32,032 nucleotides of DNA from Phenylobacterium deserti (GCA_945874825.1 CAMCIK010000020.1:1-32032); one strand, 5' to 3'. Shown: positions 7,767 to 16,785, counted from the first letter of the stretch. Notes: generated by a model from the sequence alone, not told the origin. Numbers and translations: made by a program.

Positions 7767-9254
7767 ATGAGCGAGCACGTCGTCGTCATCGGTGCGGGCA
7801 TGGCAGGGCTCTGGTCCGCTCTGACCCTCGCCCCCACGGGCCGAAAGGTCACCCTCCTGGACCGGGACCCGCCGCCGCCGCCGGGCGATGGCGATGCGGC
7901 CTTCGCAGGCTGGGCCCACAGGGGCGTCACCCACCTGCGCCACAGCCACGCCTTCCTCGCCCGGCTGAGGGCCATCATCCGGGATGAACATCCGGCCCTT
8001 CTCGAGGCCATCGGCGGCGCCGGTTGCCGGGAACTGGGCCTCGACGGCATGCTGACCGACAGGCACCGGCGCAAGTGGACGCCCCGTCCCGAGGATGCCG
8101 ACCTGGTAGTCTTGACCAGCCGTCGCACGACCCTGGAACTGGTCATTCGCCGGTATGTCGAGGCCCTTCCCGGGGTCGGTATCCGCACCGAGTGTTTCGT
8201 AGAGGGCCTCGAGACTTCTGGCGACGCCCCGATCCGGGTGACGGGCGTGCGCCTGAGCGGCGGCGAGGTGGTTCCGGCGGACCTGGTTGTCGACGCCGGT
8301 GGACGCACCTCCTCCGCCACCGAGCAGCTCACCGACCTGGGGGCCCCCATCACGGAATCCGCCGAGGACGCCGGCATTCTCTATTTCACCCGGCACTATC
8401 GCCTGCTGGCCGGGCAGGACGAGCCCCCACGCGGCGGCGCGCCCGCGACCGGAGACCTCGGATTCATCAAGTTCGGCGTCTTCCCCGGGGACAGCGGCTG
8501 TTTCTCGATCACCCTGTGCGTCCCGGAGATCGAGCTCGAGCTGCGCAAGACCATCGTCAAACCCGAGGTCTTCGACGGCCTTTGCCGCGAGATTCCCGGA
8601 ATGCGGCCTTGGCTCGAGCCAGACCGCGCCGAAGCGGTCAGCAAGGTCTTCGGAATGGGCGACCTCAAGAGCCGCTGGCGCACCCTGGCCCCGGATGGCC
8701 AACCCGCTGTCCTCAGTTTCTTCTCCATCGGGGACAGCCTGATCCGGACCAACCCTCTCTATGGCCGCGGATGCACCTTCGCTGCTGTCAGCGCCACCCT
8801 GCTTCGCGACGCGATCAACGGGTCCCCTGACCCGGCAACCCGCCTGCTCACCTACGAAGCGGGCCTGAGGCGCGAGGTCCTTCCCTTCTTCGAAGCCATG
8901 CAGAAGGATGACCGCTCCGCCGTCCGGAGGGCGAGACAGGCGCTGGATCCCGCCTACAGGCCCAGCCTGCGAACCCGGATCCTCAGGAGCTTCGCAGAGG
9001 ATGGCGTAGCCATAGCCATCCGCTCGGACCCGGACCTGTTGCGGGCGGCCATGCGGGGCTTCCACATGCTGGACCATCCGTCAGACTGGCTCAAGCGCCC
9101 GGCGACCCTGGGCAAGATCCTGCTGGCCTGGATGACCCCCCGGGCCGCCAAGGCCGACGTCTATCCTCCCAAGGCCGGACCGGATCGCGACACCCTGCTG
9201 CGGGCCATCGGCCTCGACCCCCAGCTCGACATCGCCCGGGTGGCGGCGGGCTGA
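7767..9254 (+). CDS. FAD-dependent oxidoreductase/monooxygenase-like protein of unknown substrate
   Basis: 495 residues. The N-terminus carries a Rossmann dinucleotide fold with GAGMAG at residues 9–14 and the acidic end of strand 2 (LLDRD). HLRHSHAFLARL at about 52–63 resembles the G/RH-x-HALL segment seen in aromatic-hydroxylase-type flavoproteins. The second FAD motif GDSLIRTNPLYGRGCTFA (about residues 325–342) matches the GD…P…G.G group that contacts the flavin. No signal peptide, so cytoplasmic. It begins 1 nt after the DsbA-like stop, which suggests coupled expression, but a link between this flavoprotein and disulfide chemistry is speculation. It lacks the two-domain layout of the glycine oxidase ThiO, so the nearby thiamine genes do not identify it. 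Substrate not assignable. Confidence 0.85.
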   Translation: MSEHVVVIGAGMAGLWSALTLAPTGRKVTLLDRDPPPPPGDGDAAFAGWAHRGVTHLRHSHAFLARLRAIIRDEHPALLEAIGGAGCRELGLDGMLTDRHRRKWTPRPEDADLVVLTSRRTTLELVIRRYVEALPGVGIRTECFVEGLETSGDAPIRVTGVRLSGGEVVPADLVVDAGGRTSSATEQLTDLGAPITESAEDAGILYFTRHYRLLAGQDEPPRGGAPATGDLGFIKFGVFPGDSGCFSITLCVPEIELELRKTIVKPEVFDGLCREIPGMRPWLEPDRAEAVSKVFGMGDLKSRWRTLAPDGQPAVLSFFSIGDSLIRTNPLYGRGCTFAAVSATLLRDAINGSPDPATRLLTYEAGLRREVLPFFEAMQKDDRSAVRRARQALDPAYRPSLRTRILRSFAEDGVAIAIRSDPDLLRAAMRGFHMLDHPSDWLKRPATLGKILLAWMTPRAAKADVYPPKAGPDRDTLLRAIGLDPQLDIARVAAG

Positions 9255-9272
9255 GAAGAGGGCTGCGGCATT

Positions 9273-9309
9273 GCCGGTGACGCTGGCAAAGCCTTACCAG
9301 GTCACCGGC
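9273..9309. terminator. Strong hairpin 19 nt after the FAD oxidoreductase stop (terminator-like, no T-tract)
   Basis: GCCGGTGAC (9273–9281) pairs with GTCACCGGC (9301–9309), and after a one-base bulge CTGG (9283–9286) pairs with CCAG (9297–9300), leaving a 10-nt loop. Thirteen base pairs in all. No run of T follows on either strand, so it may stop transcription with Rho, protect the mRNA 3' end, or serve both convergent transcripts (the thiG stop is 159 nt away). The rest of 9310–9467 shows nothing else clear. Confidence 0.45.
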
Positions 9310-9467
9310 CCAAGTCCCCCGCCATAGGGCCTGGGCCCAGACCCGGGCCTGTCCTCGGCGGCCGTCCTGCAGGGATCCGGTCGCGCATCTCCCGGGATGA
9401 GACTGCTCTGTCGTCCCGATGCCTGGCTCAGGCGCCCTCCCCTCCAATGGAGTGGATCCGCGGTAGA

Positions 9468-10268
9468 TCAGATCCGGCCGGCAAGAGGTGAGGACGGATC
9501 CCCATAGCGGCGCTCGGCCATGCGTCCGGCCAGGAAGGCCTGCCGTCCGGCGATGACCGCGTGCTTCATGGCGTCAGCCATGCGAATCGGATCCGTCGCC
9601 TCTGCGATGGCCGTATTCATGAGCACGGCGTCACAACCCATCTCCATGGCGATCACCGCGTCCGAGGCCGTCCCAACCCCGGCGTCCACCAGGACCGGCA
9701 CCCGGGACTGCTCGAGGATCAGACCAAGGTTGAGGGCGTTCTGGATCCCGCGCCCGGAACCGATAGGCGCCGCGGCGGGCATGATGGCTGCAGCTCCAGC
9801 ATCCTCCAGCTTGCGGGCATAGACCGGGTCATCCGAGCAGTAGACCATCACCTGGAAGCCATCGGAAACCAGCAGCTTGAGGGCCCGAAGGGTCTCTTCC
9901 ATGTCCGGCAGGAGGTGTTGGGTCTCCGACAGGACCTCCAGCTTGACCAGGTCCCAGCCGCCGGCCTCCCGGGCCAGACGCAGGGTCCGCACCGCGTCCT
10001 CGCCGGTGTAGCAACCCGCCGTGTTGGGGAGGTATGTGAACCGCTCTGGCCTCAGGAAGTCCGCCAGCATGGGTTTGCCGGGGTCGGAAAGGTTCACCCG
10101 GCGCAGCGCCACCGTGACGATCTCCGCCCCGGCAGCCTCGGCTGCAGCCGCGTTCTGGGCATAGTCGGCGTACTTGCCGGTCCCGACGATCAGCCGTGAC
10201 CGGAAAGTGCGCCCCGCCACAGTCCATGTGTCATCCGGATCTGCTACAGGGGTCATTGCATCCGCCAT
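9468..10268 (-). CDS. thiG: Thiazole synthase
   Basis: Forms the thiazole phosphate of thiamine from 1-deoxy-D-xylulose 5-phosphate, the ThiS thiocarboxylate sulfur and a glycine-derived imine; a cytoplasmic TIM barrel. 266 residues from ATG 10268, which lies 1 nt after the thiS stop. The Schiff-base lysine is K109 in DLVKLEV. Phosphate-binding loops [10 protein letters not shown] and [10 protein letters not shown] and the closing [18 protein letters not shown] stretch are intact. The length is normal. Frame is open further upstream into thiS but that part has no ThiG character; an alternative start four codons later (MTPVAD) is possible. Co-transcribed with thiS. No TPP-riboswitch core was recognised upstream of thiS. 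Confidence 0.97.
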   Translation of the reverse strand: MADAMTPVADPDDTWTVAGRTFRSRLIVGTGKYADYAQNAAAAEAAGAEIVTVALRRVNLSDPGKPMLADFLRPERFTYLPNTAGCYTGEDAVRTLRLAREAGGWDLVKLEVLSETQHLLPDMEETLRALKLLVSDGFQVMVYCSDDPVYARKLEDAGAAAIMPAAAPIGSGRGIQNALNLGLILEQSRVPVLVDAGVGTASDAVIAMEMGCDAVLMNTAIAEATDPIRMADAMKHAVIAGRQAFLAGRMAERRYGDPSSPLAGRI

Positions 10269-10269
10269 C

Positions 10270-10476
10270 TCAGCCGCCTCCGATGAAATGCACGATCTCG
10301 ATCCGGTCTCCGTCCGCCAGCCGCGTCTGGCCGTAGGCAGAACGGGGGACGATCTCGAGGTTCCGTTCGACGGCCACCTTCCGGGGCTCAAGGCCCAGGG
10401 CCGCGACCAGTTCCGCCACGTTTTCGACGGCCTCCAGCCTGCGGGGTTCGCCGTTGAGGATCAGCGACAGAGTCAT
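10270..10476 (-). CDS. thiS: ThiS sulfur-carrier protein
   Basis: 68-residue ubiquitin-like protein whose C-terminal glycine is adenylated and converted to a thiocarboxylate to give the thiazole sulfur to ThiG. Visible features: [10 protein letters not shown] first strand, [14 protein letters not shown], the [13 protein letters not shown] end. The tail is GGG rather than the minimal GG. Start ATG 10476 has AGGG directly upstream. A 7-bp hairpin (10500–10506 with 10513–10519) lies about 23 nt before the start in the leader. It is first in a two-gene operon with thiG. ThiF and ThiO partners are not in the window. Confidence 0.93.
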   Translation of the reverse strand: MTLSLILNGEPRRLEAVENVAELVAALGLEPRKVAVERNLEIVPRSAYGQTRLADGDRIEIVHFIGGG

Positions 10477-10697
10477 ACCCTGCTTGTGACCCCAGCCGCC
10501 CGCCGTTACAAGACGGCGGTTCCGGTTTTGGCGAGTCTGCGCTGGCCGGGAGGCTGTCGGCTGGAACCGGCGCTCGGCTTCACGCCGATGTGTCCGGTAG
10601 GGCGCTTCTGCCCGTGTCCGCGCCGGCTGCGGTTCGATAGAAGTTCAAGGGGCCGACTTTGTGCGGCCGCCAAGACGACGAAGCACAGGATCCCTAA
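10477..10697. promoter_or_regulatory. Divergent thiS/accB intergenic region
   Basis: 221 nt that must hold the promoters of thiSG (minus) and accBC-aat (plus). Only one clear structure: inverted repeat CCGCCGT-TACAAG-ACGGCGG at 10500–10519. No convincing -35/-10 pair and no TPP riboswitch core (CTGAGA plus the pyrophosphate-binding half) could be found by eye. Confidence 0.4.
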
Positions 10698-11177
10698 ATG
10701 CCGTCCAGTCCGAAGGCTCCCGCCGAACAGATCGATGCACGTCTTGTCCGCCGCCTTGCCGGCATCCTGAACGACACGGGGCTCTCCGAGATCGAAGTCG
10801 AGCACGACGGTTTGCGGATCCGCGTGGCGCGTACACTAACCGCCGCCGCAACAGTCGCGGTCGCGGCCCCACCCGCAGCGGTCGCTGTCGCCCCGGTGGC
10901 CATCGAGGTCGCAGCGCCTGCCCCCGTACCTGCGATTGCGGATGGGGACGCCGTGAAATCTCCGATGGTCGGGACCGTTTACCTGCAGCCCCAGCCGGAC
11001 TCGCCGCCCTTCTTCAAGGTCGGCGACACCGTCTCGGAAGGCCAGACCCTGATGATCATCGAGGCCATGAAGACCATGAACCCCATTCCCGCGCCCCGCG
11101 CCGGCAGGATCCTCGAATTCCTGGTGGCGAACGGCCAGCCGGTCGAGTTCGGCGAACCCCTCGCAATCATTGGGTAG
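10698..11177 (+). CDS. accB: Biotin carboxyl carrier protein of acetyl-CoA carboxylase
   Basis: Carries the biotin that shuttles CO2 from AccC to the carboxyltransferase in the first step of fatty-acid synthesis. 159 residues: N-terminal dimerising helix region (LVRRLAGILNDTGLSEIEVEHDGL), an Ala/Pro/Val-rich flexible linker (about 48–80), and the biotinyl domain with the attachment site EAMKTMN, biotinylated Lys at residue 125, plus the thumb loop around 95–102. Start ATG 10698 with AGGA 8 nt upstream. Its stop is 3 nt before accC, the usual accBC arrangement. Confidence 0.97.
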   Translation: MPSSPKAPAEQIDARLVRRLAGILNDTGLSEIEVEHDGLRIRVARTLTAAATVAVAAPPAAVAVAPVAIEVAAPAPVPAIADGDAVKSPMVGTVYLQPQPDSPPFFKVGDTVSEGQTLMIIEAMKTMNPIPAPRAGRILEFLVANGQPVEFGEPLAIIG

Positions 11178-11180
11178 GCC

Positions 11181-12533
11181 ATGTTCGACAAGATCCTGAT
11201 CGCCAACCGGGGCGAAATCGCCTTGCGGGTGCATCGCGCCTGCAAGGAAATGGGCATCTCCACGGTCGCGGTGCATTCCGAGGCCGACGCGGGCGCCATG
11301 TGGGTCCGCCTGGCCGACGAGAGCGTCTGCATCGGCCCCGCGCCCGCCTCCAAGAGCTACCTCAATATACCGGCCATCATCGCCGCTGCAGAGATCACCG
11401 GCGCGCAGGCCATCCATCCCGGCTACGGTTTCCTGTCGGAGAACGCCCGCTTCGCTCAGATCGTGAACGCCCACGGCTTCACCTTCATCGGGCCTCTGCC
11501 CGAGCACATCACCATGATGGGCGACAAGATCACGGCAAAGCAGGCGGTCCGCGAGGCCGGAATCCCGGTGGTACCGGGGTCCGATGGCGCGATCACGACC
11601 GAGGAGGAGGCCTTCTCCGCCGCCCGGGAGATTGGCTTCCCGGTCCTGATCAAGGCCGCCGCCGGTGGCGGTGGGCGGGGCATGAAGGTGGCCCGGACCG
11701 AGGAGGACCTGGCCGAAGCGGTCGCGACCGCCCGGGCCGAAGCCAAGGCCGCCTTCGGCGACGACGCCATCTACATGGAGCGCTACCTCCAGGGGCCCCG
11801 GCATATCGAGCTGCAGGTCATTGCCGACCAGTTCGGGAATGTCTGCCATCTCGGCGAGCGGGACTGCTCCCTCCAGCGTCGTCACCAGAAGGTCCTCGAA
11901 GAAGCGCCCTCCCCGGTCATCGACGCCGCGACACGCCGCAAGATCGGCGAGGTGGTCGTCGAGGCCGTCCGCAAGATCGGCTATCTCGGTGTCGGCACCA
12001 TCGAGTTCCTCTACGAGAACGGGGAATTCTTCTTCATCGAGATGAACACCCGCCTGCAGGTTGAGCACCCGGTGACGGAAGCCATCACGGGCATCGACCT
12101 TGTGCGCGAGCAGATCCGGATCGCCGCCGGCCTGCCCCTGTCCTTCAGCCAGAAGGAGATTGCCTTTGAGGGGCACGCGATCGAGTGCCGGATCAACGCC
12201 GAGAACCCGCGGACCTTCACTCCCTCACCGGGGCTTGTGACGGATTTCCACGCTCCTGGCGGCCTCGGTGTCCGCCTGGACAGCGCCATCTACGCTGGCT
12301 ACGCCATCCCGCCCTATTACGACAGCCTGATTGGCAAGCTTATCGTCCACGGTCGCGACCGCGAAGAGTGCATCGCCCGGCTCAGCCGTTGCCTCGGCGA
12401 AATGGTGGTCGGTGGTATCGAGACGACGATCCCCCTCTTCCAGGACCTCTTGCTCCAGCCGGACTTCGTCATGGGCGACTATACGATCCACTGGCTGGAA
12501 TCCTGGCTGAAGGATCTCGCGGAGGCCAGGTGA
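11181..12533 (+). CDS. accC: Biotin carboxylase subunit of acetyl-CoA carboxylase
   Basis: ATP-dependent carboxylation of AccB-bound biotin. 450 residues, standard length. Pre-ATP-grasp domain from [14 protein letters not shown], the ATP-grasp with glycine-rich lid [10 protein letters not shown] (about 161–170), metal-binding [14 protein letters not shown] (about 288–301) including the bicarbonate/biotin residues, and the C-terminal biotin-carboxylase domain with [13 protein letters not shown] 11181 is 3 nt after the accB stop. The 3' end overlaps the aat GTG start by 3 nt and carries GGAGG for that gene within its last codons. Confidence 0.97.
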   Translation: MFDKILIANRGEIALRVHRACKEMGISTVAVHSEADAGAMWVRLADESVCIGPAPASKSYLNIPAIIAAAEITGAQAIHPGYGFLSENARFAQIVNAHGFTFIGPLPEHITMMGDKITAKQAVREAGIPVVPGSDGAITTEEEAFSAAREIGFPVLIKAAAGGGGRGMKVARTEEDLAEAVATARAEAKAAFGDDAIYMERYLQGPRHIELQVIADQFGNVCHLGERDCSLQRRHQKVLEEAPSPVIDAATRRKIGEVVVEAVRKIGYLGVGTIEFLYENGEFFFIEMNTRLQVEHPVTEAITGIDLVREQIRIAAGLPLSFSQKEIAFEGHAIECRINAENPRTFTPSPGLVTDFHAPGGLGVRLDSAIYAGYAIPPYYDSLIGKLIVHGRDREECIARLSRCLGEMVVGGIETTIPLFQDLLLQPDFVMGDYTIHWLESWLKDLAEAR

Positions 12534-13174
12534 GCCTGGCTTCCCATCGGCACCCGGCACTGGATTTCTACGCCCGCGGGGTCTTCCCGATGGCGGACTC
12601 GCCCTCGGCGCCCGAGGTCTTCCTGGTCGAGCCCGAGTTCCGCGGGGTCTTCCCACTGGACCGCCTTCGGCTGCCCCGCAGGCTCCAGAGGACCCTCCGG
12701 CAGGACGCGTTCGATGTCCGCATCAACTCGGACTTCGAGGCCGTGCTGGCTGCCTGTGCGGATCCGTCCCGCCCTGGCGCCTGGATCAACCCAGCCCTGC
12801 TGGGGATGTACCGCAGCCTGCATGCCGAAGGCGCCGCCCACTCTGTGGAGGCCTGGCGCGGTGGCCGGTTGGCCGGCGGGCTGTTCGGGGTCTCCCTGCG
12901 CGGTGCCTTTTTCGGGGAGAGCATGTTCTCATTCGAGACAGATGCCTCGAAGGTCGCCCTCGCCCACCTTGCGGCGCAATTGATCCGGGGCGGATACAGG
13001 CTGCTCGACGCCCAGTTCATCACAGACCATCTCGCCAGTCTCGGAGCCGAGGAAATCCCCCGGGACGTCTACCTCGAGCGACTGGCGGCGGCGTTGGCGG
13101 TTGAAGGCCGGCTCACGGGTGCCGCGCCCCTCAGTGGCGCAGCGGTCCTGCAGGTGATCAGCCAGGTGTCGTAG
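12530..13174 (+). CDS. aat: Leucyl/phenylalanyl-tRNA–protein transferase
   Basis: Adds Leu or Phe from aminoacyl-tRNA to proteins with N-terminal Arg or Lys, making an N-degron read by ClpS/ClpAP. 214 residues from GTG 12530, whose GTGA overlaps the accC TGA and which has GGAGG 4 nt upstream. Family marks: [10 protein letters not shown] near the N-terminus, [11 protein letters not shown] (the strand that in E. coli carries the SPDPRGV motif), [25 protein letters not shown] and [19 protein letters not shown]. The last 106 nt overlap the convergent DUF2155 gene. Function in this organism is inferred from the family; association with accBC is common in this order. Confidence 0.95.
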   Translation: MSLASHRHPALDFYARGVFPMADSPSAPEVFLVEPEFRGVFPLDRLRLPRRLQRTLRQDAFDVRINSDFEAVLAACADPSRPGAWINPALLGMYRSLHAEGAAHSVEAWRGGRLAGGLFGVSLRGAFFGESMFSFETDASKVALAHLAAQLIRGGYRLLDAQFITDHLASLGAEEIPRDVYLERLAAALAVEGRLTGAAPLSGAAVLQVISQVS

Positions 13175-13806
13175 ACCGGATGCTCGGGGCCACTGAGCCC
13201 CGGCGATGAGGCATAGATCCAGCCCTTGAAGACCTGGCGAGGTCCGGGCACTGGCCGGCCGGCCTGGGGCTTGGGTTGGGAGTCCACCGTCAGATAGGCG
13301 ATCGTGTCCTCGGTCGGCTCATCGCCGGCGGTATGCTCACAGGCGCGGACAGTAAGGATCAGGGATTTGTAGCGGACAGGCTGGCCGACAGGTGCCTCGA
13401 AGCGGATGGTCTCTGCCGTCACCTTGTCCACGGCCTGGAGGACAGCGACAGCGAACCTCTCCCTCTGGCGTACGCTTTCGACAGGTTGGTCGGCGACCCT
13501 GCGCTCGGGCGGGACGGCCGGAGCCACCTGGGAGGCGGGCACGGGCGGGGTCAAGGCCGGCGGCGGCGCTTCGACCACGGCAGGCGGGGCCTCCTCCTCG
13601 ATGACCGCCGGCGTGACCGCCTCGGCTTCCGGAGCCTGCAGAGGCGCCTCAGCGGAACCGGGTGGGGAAGCGGGTGGGGCGTCGGCTGCAGTTTCGGGTG
13701 CCGGAGCCGGAGCCTGCTGGGCCGGTGCCAGGGCCGCAGGGGCGAGACCCGCCGTCACCGCAAGGGCGATCACGGCCAAGCGTCGGCTGGGCGGTCTCAG
13801 GGCCAT
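13069..13806 (-). CDS. DUF2155 domain protein, secreted
   Basis: 245 residues. Signal peptide about 1–29 (cleavage near APA-QQ), then about 80 residues of Ala/Pro/Glu low complexity, then the DUF2155 domain (about 120–225): VGQPVRYKSLILTVRACE, a beta-strand stretch with AYLTVDSQ, and the signature [29 protein letters not shown]. Two Cys (in RAC and TC) could form a disulfide. Function unknown; the family is common in alphaproteobacteria, often beside complex I or aat genes. The C-terminal 20 or so residues, after LITCR where family members usually end, are Ala/Ser/Arg filler and fall inside the antiparallel aat 3' end, as if an original stop was lost. ATG 13806 is 1 nt after the NDUFA12-homologue stop, so the two are one transcript. 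Confidence 0.88.
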   Translation of the reverse strand: MALRPPSRRLAVIALAVTAGLAPAALAPAQQAPAPAPETAADAPPASPPGSAEAPLQAPEAEAVTPAVIEEEAPPAVVEAPPPALTPPVPASQVAPAVPPERRVADQPVESVRQRERFAVAVLQAVDKVTAETIRFEAPVGQPVRYKSLILTVRACEHTAGDEPTEDTIAYLTVDSQPKPQAGRPVPGPRQVFKGWIYASSPGLSGPEHPVYDTWLITCRTAAPLRGAAPVSRPSTANAAASRSR

Positions 13807-13807
13807 G

Positions 13808-14203
13808 CTATTCGGGCCGCCAGGCCTCGTAGTCGCCAGCGGCGCGCTGACGCTCCCCGCCGCGAGTGATAGAGCCCTTAGGCCGCCAGGCGTGGATCGT
13901 GCCCGTCATGTTGGGAAGGTGATCCTTCTCCCAGGCCTTCCGGGGCAAGGTTGCCTGGGTGGGTAGCTCCTCGAAGGTGTAATGCAGCCAACCGTGCCAC
14001 TCGGCGGGCACTTTGGAGGCGTCGGGATAGCCTTTGTAGATCACCCAGCGGCGGCGGCGGCCGTCGTAGGAGTCTTTGGCATCCCGGGCTTCGAAATAGC
14101 GATTGCCGTAGTCGTCCTGGCCCACAGGTACGCCCCTGCGCTTGATATGGAACCCGGCGCCGATGGTTGCGCCGTTCCACCAGGTGAAGATCGCCTTCAG
14201 CAT
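13808..14203 (-). CDS. NDUFA12/B17.2-like NADH:ubiquinone oxidoreductase accessory subunit
   Basis: 131 residues from ATG 14203. Matches the alphaproteobacterial homologue of mitochondrial complex I subunit NDUFA12 (B17.2): TWWNGATIGAGFHIKRRG, VGQDDYGNRYFEA, RRRRWVIYKGYPDASKVPAEWHGWLHYT and the proline-rich tail (LPRKAWEKDHLPNMTGT). It binds at the matrix/cytoplasmic arm of complex I and is an accessory, not catalytic, subunit. The frame is open 28 codons further upstream but that part lacks homology and would run into the shared promoter region. Followed by the DUF2155 gene at 1 nt. Confidence 0.93.
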   Translation of the reverse strand: MLKAIFTWWNGATIGAGFHIKRRGVPVGQDDYGNRYFEARDAKDSYDGRRRRWVIYKGYPDASKVPAEWHGWLHYTFEELPTQATLPRKAWEKDHLPNMTGTIHAWRPKGSITRGGERQRAAGDYEAWRPE

Positions 14204-14276
14204 GCGCGTTCCGGTCCACTCAGATTGACTGGGGCGGACTATAGGTCGCCCGCCCCCGAGCGTCCAGCGATCAGGA

Positions 14277-14326
14277 AGCCTCAACATCTTGTGGATCAGG
14301 GCTATCTGACCCGCAACATCTGTTGC
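14277..14326 (+). promoter_or_regulatory. Tandem NrdR-box-like pair upstream of the RNR-like gene
   Basis: Two partly matching elements: CCTCAACATCTTGTGG (14279–14294) and CCGCAACATCTGTTGC (14311–14326). They share CAACATCT at 14282 and 14314, exactly 32 bp apart. The first fits the published NrdR-box consensus acaCwAtATaTwGtgt at the conserved C, W, A, AT, T, W, G, T and G positions; the second is weaker on its right half. NrdR normally binds paired boxes about three helical turns apart in front of ribonucleotide reductase genes, so both sequence and spacing fit. Not tested. Confidence 0.6.
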
Positions 14327-14373
14327 CCATGGCCAGTCACAGTCCTAACCTGACGAGACTGGAGGCCGATCTG

Positions 14374-16785
14374 ATGCACACCCCGCCCGTTCTGGAGTCC
14401 CGGCAGGTCGAACTGAGCGACCGGTGCGTCGAGGTCCTGGCACCGGCCGACTGGACCCAGCCCCAGGTCGAAGCCTGGATGGAGGCGCTGGCGGGTGCCG
14501 AAGACCTGGGCAACGCCATCCATGGGCTGGCCGCAGACCTCGCCCGCAAGGCTCAGCGCCGGGGGCTGGGGGACCGCCTGGCGACCCTGATGCTGAACGG
14601 TGCAGCGGCGATCGGCCTTCCCGCGGGTCCCGCGCCCGAGATCCTGGAGGCAACAGACCCGGGTCTCGAGGCACGACTCCAGGCCCTGGCCGCCGCTCTC
14701 CGGGGCGAGCGCCTGGCAAGGTCCGCCGCAGAGGCGGCTGCGGGGCCCATGCAGGGCCTTCTCGACGCCGTCTCCCGCTGCGAGGGCGACCGGGAGGCCT
14801 GCGCCTCACCGGCCGGTAATCCCGTCCTGGCCCGGGCCATCGAACGCGCTCGTACCGCCGGTGCTCCGGACGACCTGATCCTTGAGGCGATCGACCTTGC
14901 CCGGTGCGGCGAGACCACCTGGCGGCAGGCGCTACCGCCATCGGGTGGAGACCAGCTGCGGATGGTCGTCTCGCGAGGCGCTTCCGCGACCCCGAACCTG
15001 GGACGCCTGGCCCTGACAGGCTGTGTGGGACTGGCGCCAGATGCCGGGACTGCGGCGGCCCTCGTCGCCACGGCGGGCCGCGTGCGCGGTGCCGTCAATC
15101 TGGGGGCCTTCGGCCTCGGCGAAGACTTTGAGGGCTCACGGTTCGAGGCCGCAGTCACCGACCTCGCCACGGCCCTGGCGGCGTCCGGGCGTCCAGGCCT
15201 GATCGGCCTGGGCGGACTGGGCGACTGGCTGCTGGCCCGCGGCCTTGGCTATGGCTCCGAGCCCGCGCGCAAGGCCGCCCGCGACCTCTTCAAGACGGCG
15301 CTGGGGGCCATTCCCAAGGGCCTGGACGTAGGCCTGGCCCTGTTCAGCGACCCAGAGCTCGCGCTTCGGCTGGGCGGTGCGGATTCCTCCGGTGCCCCCT
15401 CCCCCGGGCCCGTGATCACCGTCGAGACCGCCGACGCTGAAGGCTACCGCACCCTTTCCGGGGCCTCGCTCCGGGCCCTGGATGGTCTCGGGATCGATGT
15501 CGCCAGCGCCCGGCTCCACGCCCTGGGCCTGCGGGACCTCTCGGGCGCCCCCGGGGTCGACCGGGCCGCCCTGGAGGCCCGCGGCTTCACAGACCACGAG
15601 ATCGCCGCAGTCGAGTCGGCCCTTCCCATGGCCACCCGCCTGTCGGACGCCCTGTCTGTCCGGGTGATCGACCCCGGTTTCCTGACCGATGTCCTCGGCC
15701 TCACCGAGGCCGAGCTGGCCCTCGATCTCCCGGAGCGCATGGGCTTCAGCCCCGAGCAGGTCGCCCTCAGCGACGCCGCCATCGCAGGCTCGGGCCGGCT
15801 GTCCGATCTCCCAGGCCTGACTGAGGCCCAGGCCGCAGCCCTGGCGACGGGCACCGAGATCTCCGTCGCAGACAGGGTCGCCATGGCCGCAAGCCTCGCC
15901 CCCCTGCTGGCGACGCCGCCCGTGGTGGCGTTCGAGGCCGAAGCCGAAGCCCTGGACGCCGTCCTGGAGAGCCTCGGAGATACCGGCGGCGTTATCGTGC
16001 GCCCCCGGATCCGAAGAGGCCTGCTCGAACGCGAACGGCTTCGCGATCCGACCTCCGCTGCAGCGCCCGCGCCCGCGCCGGAGCCTGAGGCGCGGATCAT
16101 CGAGCGGCGCATTGAGGTCGAGCGTCCGCCCACCCGGCGCAAGCTGCCCGATCGCCGGAAGGGCTACATCCAGAAGGCCTCGGTGGGCGGCCACAAGGTC
16201 TACCTCCACACCGGCGAATACGACGACGGCGAGCTGGGTGAGATCTTCATCGACATGCACAAGGAAGGCGCCGCCTTCCGCTCGCTGATGAACAACTTCG
16301 CCGTCTCGATCTCGATCGGCCTGCAGTACGGGGTGCCCCTGGACGAGTTCGTGGACGCCTTCGTCTTCACGCGGTTCGAGCCGGCGGGACAGGTGACCGG
16401 CAATGACTCCGTCCGCTCCGCGACCTCGATCCTCGACTACATCTTCCGGGAGCTCGGCATCTCCTACCTGGGCCGGAACGACCTCGCGAACGCCGACGGC
16501 GAGTTGAACGCAGACGGCCTGGGCCGAGGCGCCGCCGACGGACAGGCCCCTGTCGAGCCCGAACCCCAGTCCGTCTCGCGGTTCATCTCCCGAGGCTTCT
16601 CGCGCGGGGCGGCGCCCGACAACCTGGTCTTCCTGCCGACGGCGCAGGAGCGCGGTGCGCTTGGCGGACTGCGCAGGGACGCCGACGTCTGCCCGGACTG
16701 CGGCGATACGGCCCTCCTGCGAAAGGGTGCAGACCTCATCTGCGACACCTGCGGCGTCCGCGCCGAGGGCGACCTCGCCGGCTGA
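14374..16785 (+). CDS. Divergent NrdJ-like (class II ribonucleotide reductase family) protein with TSCPD and zinc-ribbon tail, probably not catalytic
   Basis: 803 residues from ATG 14374, chosen because GGAGG lies 8 nt upstream; ATG 14329 and TTG 14323 have no such site and abut the second NrdR-like box. Residues about 590–710 are clear class II RNR C-terminus: [74 protein letters not shown]. The end is a zinc ribbon C773-PD-C776…C790-DT-C793. The middle follows the NrdJ order but is eroded: AVNLGAFGL (240–248) where RNRs have [29 protein letters not shown] where they have LGLGYANLG…MG-PYDS, and MGFSPEQV before the tail. The finger-loop N-P-C-x-E and the following Cys are missing, as are roughly 400 residues of usual NrdJ length. 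Likely a pseudo-enzyme paralogue; a regulatory or dNTP-sensing role is conjecture. Confidence 0.85.
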   Translation: MHTPPVLESRQVELSDRCVEVLAPADWTQPQVEAWMEALAGAEDLGNAIHGLAADLARKAQRRGLGDRLATLMLNGAAAIGLPAGPAPEILEATDPGLEARLQALAAALRGERLARSAAEAAAGPMQGLLDAVSRCEGDREACASPAGNPVLARAIERARTAGAPDDLILEAIDLARCGETTWRQALPPSGGDQLRMVVSRGASATPNLGRLALTGCVGLAPDAGTAAALVATAGRVRGAVNLGAFGLGEDFEGSRFEAAVTDLATALAASGRPGLIGLGGLGDWLLARGLGYGSEPARKAARDLFKTALGAIPKGLDVGLALFSDPELALRLGGADSSGAPSPGPVITVETADAEGYRTLSGASLRALDGLGIDVASARLHALGLRDLSGAPGVDRAALEARGFTDHEIAAVESALPMATRLSDALSVRVIDPGFLTDVLGLTEAELALDLPERMGFSPEQVALSDAAIAGSGRLSDLPGLTEAQAAALATGTEISVADRVAMAASLAPLLATPPVVAFEAEAEALDAVLESLGDTGGVIVRPRIRRGLLERERLRDPTSAAAPAPAPEPEARIIERRIEVERPPTRRKLPDRRKGYIQKASVGGHKVYLHTGEYDDGELGEIFIDMHKEGAAFRSLMNNFAVSISIGLQYGVPLDEFVDAFVFTRFEPAGQVTGNDSVRSATSILDYIFRELGISYLGRNDLANADGELNADGLGRGAADGQAPVEPEPQSVSRFISRGFSRGAAPDNLVFLPTAQERGALGGLRRDADVCPDCGDTALLRKGADLICDTCGVRAEGDLAG

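Noticed and set aside
7767..9254. Glycine oxidase ThiO, suggested by the nearby thiSG
   Set aside because: The motifs are of the hydroxylase-like flavoprotein type, and the gene is coupled to the DsbA-like gene, convergent to thiSG.
10477..10697. TPP riboswitch upstream of thiS
   Set aside because: Looked for the CTGAGA and pyrophosphate-arm core on the minus strand; not present.
14204..14373. Adenosylcobalamin riboswitch upstream of the RNR-like gene
   Set aside because: The space is short and no B12-box-like sequence was seen; the NrdR-like pair explains the region better.
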